Positions 1-6,050 of a stretch of DNA of 6,966 nt are shown one piece after another; the stretch's first letter is position 1; every line of letters starts with the position of its first letter. The position numbers and the translations under genes were made by a program. Origin of the DNA: an uncultured Acetatifactor sp. (GTDB lineage Bacteria > Bacillota > Clostridia > Lachnospirales > Lachnospiraceae); contig CAKRRU010000119.1 in assembly GCA_934394515.1 (NCBI GenBank), positions 1-6,966 on the forward strand, written 5' to 3'. The notes under the pieces were generated by a model. That model saw nothing but the letters and a program-made list of their open reading frames with translations, was not told the DNA's origin and made no database searches.

Positions 1-108
1 TCTGTCCTTTTGCCTGAGAGATTGGCAGCTTTACTGCCGTACACCTTCGGCGCCTTCTATACGGAAATATGAAAATCGCTTTCCGCGGAAGGACTCTCCA
101 GAGTAAAT
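1..108 (-). ncRNA. Glycine riboswitch aptamer (gcvT type), 3' part cut by window edge
   Basis: Read on the minus strand, this stretch carries the hallmark conserved blocks of the glycine riboswitch in order: ACTCTGGAGAG near 94-104, GGCGCCGAAGG near 43-53, and AATCTCTCAGGCAAAAGGAC near 4-23, ending in GGACAGA at 1-7. The 5' block resembles the start of a second or single aptamer, and the GGACAGA end is typical of the last aptamer before the expression platform. Only about 25 nt lie between the predicted transcription start and the aptamer, so no full aptamer precedes it and it appears to be a singlet. The expression platform and the controlled gene lie off the left edge. Such genes are usually glycine cleavage enzymes or a glycine/alanine:cation symporter; which one cannot be seen here. 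Confidence 0.93.
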
Positions 109-124
109 CTTTACCGCACTAAAG
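109..124 (-). other. Small leader hairpin just upstream of the glycine aptamer
   Basis: On the minus strand CTTTA (124-120) pairs with TAAAG (113-109) around a six-base loop, directly before the aptamer and within a few bases of the predicted transcript start. Some singlet glycine riboswitches carry a vestigial 'ghost' helix beside the aptamer, and this hairpin sits where a 5' ghost helix would. That role is inference from position and pairing only. Confidence 0.4.
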
Positions 125-137
125 CGGCAACAAAATC

Positions 138-166
138 ACAATAGCATACTTTTTCATCCATTGCAA
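138..166 (-). promoter_or_regulatory. Sigma-A-type promoter for the riboswitch transcript
   Basis: On the minus strand there is a -35 box TTGCAA (166-161), a 17-base spacer and a -10 box TATTGT (143-138) preceded by TGC, an extended -10 element. The predicted start is near 131. The transcript would run leftward through the leader hairpin and glycine aptamer, which fits the aptamer's orientation. Confidence 0.7.
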
Positions 167-184
167 CGTTTTTTTGTCTTTGGA

Positions 185-222
185 CATTGATCCGTGAATT
201 GTTCCAATCATTGATCATTGAT
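185..222. repeat. Three CATTGAT direct repeats and a short dyad between divergent promoters
   Basis: CATTGAT occurs at 185-191, 209-215 and 216-222; the last two are immediately adjacent. Between them lies a dyad, ATTG-ttc-CAAT, at 198-208. The cluster sits between the -35 box of the riboswitch promoter (161-166) and that of the cyclase promoter (261-266), a suitable place for a regulator to contact either one. The repeats are short and AT-rich, so chance is possible and no regulator is identified. Confidence 0.35.
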
Positions 223-260
223 ATTTACGTTTAAAATCTATGATATATCCAACACAAGTA

Positions 261-290
261 TTGACTTTTATGGTACTTTTTTACTATAAT
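261..290 (+). promoter_or_regulatory. Strong sigma-A promoter for the diguanylate cyclase gene
   Basis: TTGACT (261-266) and a perfect TATAAT (285-290) are separated by 18 bases. The predicted transcription start is a purine near 298 or 300, at or within 2 nt of the ATG at 300. A weaker alternative, TTGATA (218-223) with TATGAT (239-244), has a poor 15-base spacer. The strong promoter lies downstream of the first in-frame ATG at 240, which argues against that upstream start. Confidence 0.75.
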
Positions 291-299
291 GTAATTCGT

Positions 300-1964
300 A
301 TGAATACTAACACAAACAATCACAAAACTTCATATTCCATCACACATGGACTGTTTTTCCTGATCATGTGTTCTGTGATTATTACGGTACTGTACTACAG
401 TCTTCCCAGGCAGAACCGCGAGCCGGCAACATCGGATTATGTAGACTTTTCAGAAGACTGGACCACACCCGATGGCAGTACCGTTGATTTTTCCCATATC
501 AGCGGCACATACACAGTGACCAGGAAGCTTCCTGTGCTGACTCACGATATGACATTGTTCTTTTTTTATAAAAGTTCCAATGTCACGATCCTGATAGATG
601 ACCGGCAGATCTATGAGACCATGCGTCCGGAGGGAGTTTTCTTCGGCAGGACACCGGGAGCCTCTTATGTCTCTCTGCCGATCTACCGGGAAGATTCCGG
701 ACGCACGATCACCCTGGTAATCGATAATCCTTACAGAGACGGCAGTGGCAAAATCAATCATATGTGCCTGGGACGTAGTGACGATATCCTGATAAGCCGC
801 ATCTGCGATAAAGCACCCGGATTCGGTATCAGCTTCCTGATCGCCCATCTGGGTCTGGCATTTATCCTGTTTTATCTGCCTATACACAAAAAGCGTATCA
901 TCGGCAGTGAGATGCTTTATCTGGGATTATTTGCTCTGAATATCGGTATCTTTATGCTGGCAGATAACCGTATGCTGCAGCTGATCCTGCGTAACAGCCA
1001 TATCTATCATACGATTGCGGAACTTTTTATGATGCTGATCACCATCCCACTGTTTCTGTACCTTGGCAAAATGTATACAGAGTACTCCCCTGTGATGGTA
1101 CAGACAGCATGCCTGATCAGTGTCATGGATTTCAGTATACGTTTGTGCCTGAATCTGACCGGCTGTAAGGACTTCCACGAAAGTCTTCGTCTGACCCATA
1201 TTACTTTTGGCATTCTGATTGCACTTGTTATCTATGCCATCGGCAAGGGATTTTATCAGAATCAAAGGCACCATCTGAAGCACAATCTATATCATACCTT
1301 TGGAATTCTGTGTCTGTGCTTTGGCGTTCTGCTGGATATCCTGCTCCTATGGTTCGGCAGTGTTCCTGAGACCAGCTTCTTCACACGGATCGGTGTGCTT
1401 CTGTTCCTGATAATGGAAGCAGTCCAGGTTACCCTGCGCCTCATGACCAACTATCAGGAAGGTGTTCGCATGGAGCTGCTCAGCCGTCTGGCTTATCGCG
1501 ATGGTCTGACCGACCTGCTGAACCGTACTTCCTATATGGAAGAATTGAAAAGGCTGGACGGATCCGATAATTTTCAAGTATTACTGGCACTGTACGATGT
1601 AAATAGTCTTAAATATGTGAATGATAACTACGGACACCAGTGTGGTGATGAAATGATCCGCCGGGTAGCGGATACTCTGTCGGTGCATCTCGGTCCGTTA
1701 GGAAAATGTTATCGGATCGGCGGAGATGAGTTCGTATTCCTGTCGACCGTATCCGATTCCGAAAAAGAATTTCTCAAGTTGCAAAAAGATTTCGAAGCGT
1801 CTCTGGGAACGCTGAAGCTTCCTGACGGTTCCGAGCATCCCATTACTGTAGCCATGGGATATTCCGTACTGACCCATAACATGCCCCGTTCCATGGACGA
1901 TGTGGTCCGGGAAGCTGATGCCAAAATGTATGAGGCGAAACGACGAATGAAAACAGAAAATTGA
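300..1964 (+). CDS. Membrane diguanylate cyclase with 7TM-DISM-like sensor region and C-terminal GGDEF domain
   Basis: Predicted to make cyclic di-GMP from two GTP in response to an external or membrane signal. Taking ATG 300 as start gives 554 residues. A membrane segment lies at about 17-34, then a beta-rich extracytoplasmic domain (about 40-170). About seven hydrophobic segments follow (near 172-193, 203-221, 233-256, 263-286, 299-317, 331-351 and 362-382), the layout of 7TM-DISM sensor proteins. The cytoplasmic GGDEF domain spans about 395-550: DGLTD starts at 401, the metal-site Asp is 433 (YDVN), and an exact GGDEF is at 474-478. The usual RxxD inhibitory site before GGDEF is absent (GPLG instead), so product feedback at that site is unlikely. 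No EAL domain is present. The ATG at 240 is in frame but lies upstream of the promoter; neither start has a Shine-Dalgarno. Ligand unknown. Confidence 0.92.
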   Translation: MNTNTNNHKTSYSITHGLFFLIMCSVIITVLYYSLPRQNREPATSDYVDFSEDWTTPDGSTVDFSHISGTYTVTRKLPVLTHDMTLFFFYKSSNVTILIDDRQIYETMRPEGVFFGRTPGASYVSLPIYREDSGRTITLVIDNPYRDGSGKINHMCLGRSDDILISRICDKAPGFGISFLIAHLGLAFILFYLPIHKKRIIGSEMLYLGLFALNIGIFMLADNRMLQLILRNSHIYHTIAELFMMLITIPLFLYLGKMYTEYSPVMVQTACLISVMDFSIRLCLNLTGCKDFHESLRLTHITFGILIALVIYAIGKGFYQNQRHHLKHNLYHTFGILCLCFGVLLDILLLWFGSVPETSFFTRIGVLLFLIMEAVQVTLRLMTNYQEGVRMELLSRLAYRDGLTDLLNRTSYMEELKRLDGSDNFQVLLALYDVNSLKYVNDNYGHQCGDEMIRRVADTLSVHLGPLGKCYRIGGDEFVFLSTVSDSEKEFLKLQKDFEASLGTLKLPDGSEHPITVAMGYSVLTHNMPRSMDDVVREADAKMYEAKRRMKTEN

Positions 1965-2012
1965 TCATAGGATTTGCAGATCTTATTTCATTTTGTAATG
2001 TAACTTGAGAGT

Positions 2013-2036
2013 TATGCGAGCAATGAGCCGCGCATA
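2013..2036. other. Inverted repeat downstream of the cyclase gene
   Basis: TATGCG (2013-2018) and CGCATA (2031-2036) form a perfect six-base stem around a 12-base loop, and GC/GC pairs inside the loop could extend it. No T-run follows on either strand, so it does not look like a terminator. It lies about 50 bases after the cyclase stop codon and just before the terminator hairpin. It could protect the 3' end of the message or bind a protein; its role is unknown. Confidence 0.4.
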
Positions 2037-2047
2037 GGCAAACATGA

Positions 2048-2081
2048 AAACAGCAGACTCTTTTGAAAGAATCTGCTGTTT
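2048..2081. terminator. Bidirectional terminator-like hairpin between convergent genes
   Basis: AAACAGCAGA (2048-2057) pairs perfectly with TCTGCTGTTT (2072-2081). After one C-A mismatch the stem continues with TCTT/AAGA around a four-base loop at 2063-2066. The A-rich left arm gives a short T-run on the minus strand and the T-rich right arm gives one on the plus strand. Its place between the cyclase stop (1964) and the dipeptidase stop (2154) fits a terminator used from both sides. The T-runs are short, so efficiency is uncertain. Confidence 0.75.
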
Positions 2082-2090
2082 CTAATATAT

Positions 2091-2115
2091 ATATACTTCT
2101 AAAATATACTTCTAA
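2091..2115. repeat. Short direct repeat ATATACTTCTAA x2
   Basis: Twelve identical bases at 2091-2102 and 2104-2115, separated by one base, lie just beside the shared terminator. This looks like a local tandem duplication in AT-rich non-coding DNA. No function is apparent. Confidence 0.6.
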
Positions 2116-2153
2116 TTTCGATTTTGCTCATGAGGTTCCACTCGGAAAAACGT

Positions 2154-3626
2154 TTACGCATCCGATCTGGCATAAGCGTTTTTCATCTGCCCACTGAGTT
2201 CGTACAGCACCTTGTCCAGAGTGTCTGATGCTGTCTCCTGTAGCATTCCGGCAATCTTTTCGTTGGCCTCTTCCTGTAGCTTCTTACGTTCGTCTTCTTC
2301 GGTCTCCTGTGCCAGCAGCGCATCATAACGATTCAGGATCTCATGGCTCTTCGCCGCCACCTTTTCCTGATAACGCTCTATGTGGAAGACGGATTTGTTG
2401 TAAGAAGCATCCGCCATGGCTGCGATCATACGACTTATCCAGTAGAAATTCTCCGTGGAGACTTTTCCGGTGGTTCCGGATAAATACTCCGGAGTCCGGT
2501 CGATACCGGTATAAAAAGGTGCCAGCACATTAAAGGCGTTAGAGGCCAGTGCCAGCCACTGGATGGTCTCTCCCTCCTGACGCATCTGGATCAGCGCCAT
2601 GTCATCATTACGGTTGATGCCGATAGAACGATATGCTCCACACATAGATTTATCACCGTACGAAGCATAAGGATCATAGGGTGTTCCCTGATAATGGGAA
2701 GACAACACGTATTTTATATCCTCCACCGTGATCTTCTTCTCCGGCACCATACACCAAGGCAGGTCATCGGAAAAAGGAGTGTAGTCTGCATCCGGGCCAT
2801 CCCAGACGAGTGTCCGGGGATTCAGAGTACGCAGCATATACCAGGCTCTCGCAGTATTGTATACATGGTCGGAATCGTCATGGCTGCCAAAGGCATCTCT
2901 GGCAGAAAAGCTGCCGTCCAACGACAGATCCAGATGATGCTTTGCAATAAACTCTTTCAGATCCGCAGAGCACATATGCTCCTTTTGCTCGGTCAGGGCA
3001 TCTTCCAGATTGAAAGCATCAATTCCGAACTGGTTCGGCATCACCACATATGCATCATCCGGCACTCTGCGGGCGATCCAGTGATGACCGCCGATGGTCT
3101 CCAGCCACCAGATCTCATTTTTATCCGAGAAAGCAATTCCGTTCATTTCATAGGTACCATATTGCGTCAGCAGGCTTCCCAGTCTTGTGACCCCCTCTCT
3201 GGCACTGTGAATGTAAGGAAGCACCAGAGACACGATATCCTCCTCGCCGATGCCTCCGGGGAGCTCTTCCACACCATCCTTTGCCGGAACATATTCCACC
3301 AACGGATCCGCTCCCAGAACTCGGGCATTCGAAGTGATGGTCTCTGTAGCGGTCATTCCCACGCCTGCAGCATTGACACCGTGTGCTGCCCAGATGCCCT
3401 CTCCATCCAGTGCATTGGGCACTGCGGTATACCGCATCGGATTCTCCGGCAGACCGATCTCCACATGGGAGAGCACGGATTTGTATTTTTCCGGCTGCTC
3501 TTCGGGATGCACCACGATGAATTTCTTTGGCATAAACTGTCCCGAAGGGGAATCGTCGTTGCGGGCGATCATGGTGGAACCGTCATAAGACGCCTTTTTT
3601 CCTACTAATATGGTTGTACATGGCAT
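2154..3626 (-). CDS. C69-family dipeptidase (Ntn-hydrolase fold)
   Basis: Predicted cytosolic dipeptidase of MEROPS family C69, related to lactobacillal PepD enzymes, which split a broad range of dipeptides. From ATG 3626 it has 490 residues, a normal length for the family. The N-terminal signature is clear: MPCTTILVG with the nucleophile Cys at residue 3, then KKASYDGSTMIARNDD (11-25). Further family-like blocks are GVNAAGVGMTATET (83-96) and EIWWLETIGGHHW (171-183). A second ATG at 3632 would add two residues, but the AGGAGG at 3640-3635 is only 2 nt from it and 8 nt from ATG 3626, so 3626 is preferred. No signal peptide or membrane segment is seen. The gene follows the GH28 gene by 72 nt on the same strand and ends 73 nt from the terminator-like hairpin. 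Function is secure at family level; exact substrates are not. Confidence 0.93.
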   Translation of the reverse strand: MPCTTILVGKKASYDGSTMIARNDDSPSGQFMPKKFIVVHPEEQPEKYKSVLSHVEIGLPENPMRYTAVPNALDGEGIWAAHGVNAAGVGMTATETITSNARVLGADPLVEYVPAKDGVEELPGGIGEEDIVSLVLPYIHSAREGVTRLGSLLTQYGTYEMNGIAFSDKNEIWWLETIGGHHWIARRVPDDAYVVMPNQFGIDAFNLEDALTEQKEHMCSADLKEFIAKHHLDLSLDGSFSARDAFGSHDDSDHVYNTARAWYMLRTLNPRTLVWDGPDADYTPFSDDLPWCMVPEKKITVEDIKYVLSSHYQGTPYDPYASYGDKSMCGAYRSIGINRNDDMALIQMRQEGETIQWLALASNAFNVLAPFYTGIDRTPEYLSGTTGKVSTENFYWISRMIAAMADASYNKSVFHIERYQEKVAAKSHEILNRYDALLAQETEEDERKKLQEEANEKIAGMLQETASDTLDKVLYELSGQMKNAYARSDA

Positions 3627-3634
3627 AATCATTA

Positions 3635-3640
3635 CCTCCT
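3635..3640 (-). promoter_or_regulatory. Ribosome binding site deciding the C69 dipeptidase start
   Basis: A perfect AGGAGG on the minus strand lies 8 nt before ATG 3626 but only 2 nt before ATG 3632. The spacing selects the downstream ATG, which puts the catalytic Cys third in the primary product. Confidence 0.8.
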
Positions 3641-3653
3641 GCTATTATGCTGC

Positions 3654-3687
3654 AAAAATTTCCTGCGAGTACCGGAAATCTGTTTCC
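3654..3687 (-). terminator. Weak terminator-like hairpin with a competing hairpin before the dipeptidase gene
   Basis: On the minus strand ATTTCC (3679-3674) pairs with GGAAAT (3663-3658), with a ten-base loop, followed by TTTT (3657-3654). An upstream GGAAA (3687-3683) can instead pair with the same TTTCC through a four-base loop. The two pairings exclude each other, as in an attenuator. Each stem has only two G-C pairs, so leakiness or chance is quite possible. Confidence 0.3.
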
Positions 3688-3698
3688 TGTCTGGAGCC

Positions 3699-5009
3699 TT
3701 ACACCAGCTTCTGTCCATTCACCACAACATTCCGGATCGTCTCCGGCCTGCCCTGCAGAGGCTCGATCTTGGTGAACTGTCTACAGCCGGTGACTTCGAT
3801 ATTTTCCATATGCAGATCTCTGAAATACGGGATGTCTTCCTCATTTTCCATGGCAATGGTCTCGTTACGGTTCAGGGAATTAAGGACATAGGACATGGTC
3901 AGGATGACCGCTTCTCCTTTGATCTCACTCATATGGATATTGCGGAGAGTGATATTTTCCACCACACCACCGCGGCCCAGAGCACTCTTCATGCGGATGC
4001 CCACATCGGTTCCCACGAAAGTACAGTTCTCCACCAGAATATCCTTTACCCCACGGGACATCTCACTGCCGATGACGAAACCGCCATGGCCTTCATTCAC
4101 CAGACAGTCATGGATGTAAACATTGCTGCAGGGACCTTCAATTCTGCGGGCAATGGCGTTTTTGCCGGACTTCATGCAGATAGCATCATCTCCGGTCTCA
4201 AAGGTGCTGTGATGAATATGCACATTGGTGCAGGATTCCACATCAATACCGTCACCGTTCTGGGCATAATAGGGATTGCGGATCTGCACGCTGTCCACTG
4301 TAAGGCTCTCGCAGAAATAGGGATGAATATTCCATGCCGGAGAGTTCATAAAGGTCACGCCCTGCAGAAGTACCTTTTTGCAATGACGCAGGCTGATCAT
4401 CACCGGGCGGTAAAAATCATAATACGGTGCTGCGGCAGTCAGTGCTTCCTCGGTGGTTCCCTGAATGTTGTGGTGATTTCCCCTTAAAATAGACTCCGTG
4501 GGCATCCAGATTGCTGTCTCTTTCGTCTCCAGCACATACGGACTGATTGCAAACAAAGCATCCCACTGTTTTTCTGTCATCTTAAATTTCTTGACCGGGC
4601 GCCATTTGTCACCGCTTCCGTCAATGATGCCTTCTCCGGTGATGGCGATATTCTCTGCATTTTCCGCTGTGATGGGAGACACGGTACGGATGCAGTCCTG
4701 GCCTTCATAACTGGTGATCCGCAGCGGATAATCCTCTTTTGATTTGATGAATTTTAGCATTGCCTGACTGTCCAGATGAAGATTGACACCACTTAACAGC
4801 CGGAATGGAGCCACCGCCCAGATGCCTGCCGGAACTCTTACTGTACCGCCACCCTGCTCGGACACCTCGCAGATTGCACGGTTCATAGCCTCCGCATTGT
4901 GTCTGCCGGTCTCAATCTGCAAATCGCCGCTCTTCGCGCCGTATTCTGCTATGGACACCTCCCGGTCCGGGAACTGGGGAAGTTCTACTTTATAATTCTG
5001 ATTATACAT
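3699..5009 (-). CDS. Glycoside hydrolase family 28 (polygalacturonase-like), cytosolic
   Basis: Predicted to hydrolyse galacturonic-acid-containing glycans (pectin-derived) by the inverting GH28 mechanism. The 436-residue protein shows the whole active-site signature: NGD (251-253, Asp253), GDDAICMKSG (273-282, Asp274 and Asp275), GHGG (307-310, His308) and IRMKS (338-342, Arg339 and Lys341). The N-terminus has the typical YGAKSGD and GGGTVRVPAG segments, and repeated short strands with Asn ladders fit a right-handed beta-helix. It has no signal peptide, so it probably acts inside the cell on imported oligosaccharides, which favours an exo-acting oligogalacturonide hydrolase. A rhamnogalacturonan-type activity cannot be excluded. 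An AAAGGAGA ribosome site lies at 5028-5021, with its GGAG about 12 nt before the ATG. No transporter or other pectin gene is in the window. Confidence 0.93.
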   Translation of the reverse strand: MYNQNYKVELPQFPDREVSIAEYGAKSGDLQIETGRHNAEAMNRAICEVSEQGGGTVRVPAGIWAVAPFRLLSGVNLHLDSQAMLKFIKSKEDYPLRITSYEGQDCIRTVSPITAENAENIAITGEGIIDGSGDKWRPVKKFKMTEKQWDALFAISPYVLETKETAIWMPTESILRGNHHNIQGTTEEALTAAAPYYDFYRPVMISLRHCKKVLLQGVTFMNSPAWNIHPYFCESLTVDSVQIRNPYYAQNGDGIDVESCTNVHIHHSTFETGDDAICMKSGKNAIARRIEGPCSNVYIHDCLVNEGHGGFVIGSEMSRGVKDILVENCTFVGTDVGIRMKSALGRGGVVENITLRNIHMSEIKGEAVILTMSYVLNSLNRNETIAMENEEDIPYFRDLHMENIEVTGCRQFTKIEPLQGRPETIRNVVVNGQKLV

Positions 5010-5068
5010 GGTTATTGTTTTCTCCTTTGAATATTTTCATGGATACTTTCACATTTTCTACGTTTCTG

Positions 5069-5097
5069 ATTCTAGCGTGTTCCGTTTCGGACTTCCA
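5069..5097 (-). promoter_or_regulatory. Candidate weak promoter for the GH28 gene
   Basis: On the minus strand TGGAAG (5097-5092), a 17-base spacer and TAGAAT (5074-5069) form a sigma-A-like pair with a good -10 (5 of 6) and a poor -35 (3 of 6). A start near 5062 would leave a leader of about 52 nt. It would allow GH28 expression separate from the methyltransferase, possibly with an activator compensating for the weak -35. Confidence 0.3.
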
Positions 5098-5132
5098 CCC
5101 GATTTTTGCGTTTTTCCGAAGGGTTCTACTGC

Positions 5133-5813
5133 TTATTTGTGCCCTTCCGCGCAGATCCAGTCCTCGCCGTCTTTTAAGCGAATCCGTACCTCTTCAAATC
5201 CTGCATTTTCCAGCAGTTCCCGGAATTCTTCCGGTGTGGGATTAAACAGATGGAATCTTTGAATGTTTTCCCACACCTGTTCTGGCAGATCCTCCTTCTG
5301 GTAAATGTCGGCCACCAGTAAAAAGGTTCCCTGCTCCTTCAATACCCGGTAGACTTCTTTCAGATTCTCCGCGGGATCCGGCCAGAAATAAAAGCTTTCC
5401 ACCGTAATGATCTTGTCAAAAGCATTGTCCGCAAAGGGCAGTTTTTCCACTGAGGCTTCCACGAGATCCATTTTTCCCTGCTGCAGTGCTTCTGCATTGG
5501 TTTTTCCGGAAAGTTCCAGTGAAGTGGCGGAATAATCCACTCCAGTCAGATGTCCGTCACGCACCGCTTCACTCATGCGTTTCAGAGTTGCTCCTCCACC
5601 GCAGCCGATGTCCAGAATCCGGTCATTCTCCCGGATCTTCCAGTGTTCCAGCGCCCAGCCGGTCACTGCGTAGTGGCTTTCGTTCATGCGGCGCAGCATC
5701 TTCTCCCCATCCTCCCCGACCGGTTTCCCGGGGTTGCCGGAAATGGTGATCGCCTGCTGGGTGCGTTCGTTGGTGGTTAGGTTTATGGTATTATTTTCTG
5801 TTTTTTCAGTCAT
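5133..5813 (-). CDS. Class I SAM-dependent methyltransferase
   Basis: A 226-residue Rossmann-fold methyltransferase (Methyltransf_11/25 type) that would transfer a methyl group from S-adenosylmethionine to an unidentified small molecule or macromolecule. Motif I is ILDIGCGGG (66-74). The acidic residue after strand 2 is Asp93 in GVDYS, LPFADNAFDKI (125-135) is the motif before strand 4, and EVYRVLKEQG (153-162) is the usual segment after it. The first 25-30 residues are polar and Asn/Thr-rich, probably disordered. The frame stays open far upstream, across the divergent dus gene, but ATG 5813 has an AAGGA ribosome site (5827-5823) 9 nt away and lies downstream of a good promoter, so it is the chosen start. 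GH28 follows after 123 nt. The substrate cannot be assigned from sequence; ubiquinone or menaquinone methyltransferase is not supported. Confidence 0.88.
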   Translation of the reverse strand: MTEKTENNTINLTTNERTQQAITISGNPGKPVGEDGEKMLRRMNESHYAVTGWALEHWKIRENDRILDIGCGGGATLKRMSEAVRDGHLTGVDYSATSLELSGKTNAEALQQGKMDLVEASVEKLPFADNAFDKIITVESFYFWPDPAENLKEVYRVLKEQGTFLLVADIYQKEDLPEQVWENIQRFHLFNPTPEEFRELLENAGFEEVRIRLKDGEDWICAEGHK

Positions 5814-5864
5814 GATCTTTATTCCTTCTTCCAGCCGCTTTCTTTTTGGATCTTTGCGGTTTTC

Positions 5865-5893
5865 TTTGCAATTTTTACTATCTCTATTATAAT
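5865..5893 (+). promoter_or_regulatory. Possible upstream plus-strand promoter overlapping the methyltransferase -10
   Basis: TTTGCA (5865-5870), a 17-base spacer and a perfect TATAAT (5888-5893) face rightward toward dus. The symmetric core ATTATAAT at 5886-5893 lets the same bases serve as -10 for both strands. A better-placed dus promoter lies further right, so this may be secondary or used for divergent initiation. Confidence 0.4.
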
Positions 5894-5917
5894 AGTAACT
5901 GTTTATAATCATGTAAA
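5889..5917 (-). promoter_or_regulatory. Sigma-A promoter for the methyltransferase gene
   Basis: On the minus strand TTTACA (5917-5912), a 17-base spacer and TATTAT (5894-5889) make a good match. The predicted start is near 5882, giving a leader of about 70 nt to ATG 5813. Its -10 box overlaps a plus-strand TATAAT at 5888-5893. Confidence 0.65.
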
Positions 5918-5928
5918 GGGCAATCTCG

Positions 5929-5951
5929 TTATTGAGAATATCTCTGAATAA
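5929..5951. repeat. Imperfect inverted repeat between divergent promoters
   Basis: TTATT-GAGA (5929-5937) pairs with TCTC-TG-AATAA (5941-5951), with a two-base bulge and a three-base centre. It lies between the methyltransferase -35 box and the dus -35 box, so it could be an operator. It is AT-rich and imperfect, and no regulator is known. Confidence 0.25.
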
Positions 5952-5956
5952 GGGAT

Positions 5957-5985
5957 TTGGCAAAACACCCGATACAAAGTACAAT
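5957..5985 (+). promoter_or_regulatory. Sigma-A promoter for the dihydrouridine synthase gene
   Basis: TTGGCA (5957-5962), an exact 17-base spacer and TACAAT (5980-5985) are a strong match. The predicted start is near 5992, giving a leader of about 59 nt before ATG 6051. Confidence 0.7.
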
Positions 5986-6050
5986 CTGCGAAAGCATACG
6001 CCGGAAATGCAGTGGAACGCTTGCAGGTTACGGAAAGGCATACATTTTTT

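Noticed and set aside
240..299. N-terminal 20-residue extension of the cyclase from ATG 240
   Set aside because: It has no ribosome site and contains both boxes of a strong promoter, so the transcript would start after this ATG.
2694..3608. Long plus-strand open frame opposite the dipeptidase
   Set aside because: It lies wholly opposite a strongly supported gene, is Cys/His/Arg-rich with no recognisable domain, and behaves as an antisense shadow. The same holds for the plus-strand frames over GH28 and the methyltransferase.
5086..5120. TTCGGA/TCCGAA inverted repeat between the methyltransferase and GH28 as a terminator
   Set aside because: The 23-base loop and lack of a T-run after the stem on the minus strand make termination unlikely.
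2154..5813. Methyltransferase, GH28 and dipeptidase as a new biosynthetic or defence system
   Set aside because: All three are common single housekeeping or catabolic families. The gaps of 123 and 72 nt are not tight, and no regulator, transporter or peptide precursor accompanies them.
6012..6050. GTG start adding 13 residues to dus
   Set aside because: No ribosome site, and the family begins almost directly at the K-Y-Y-L-A-P-M-E-G segment.
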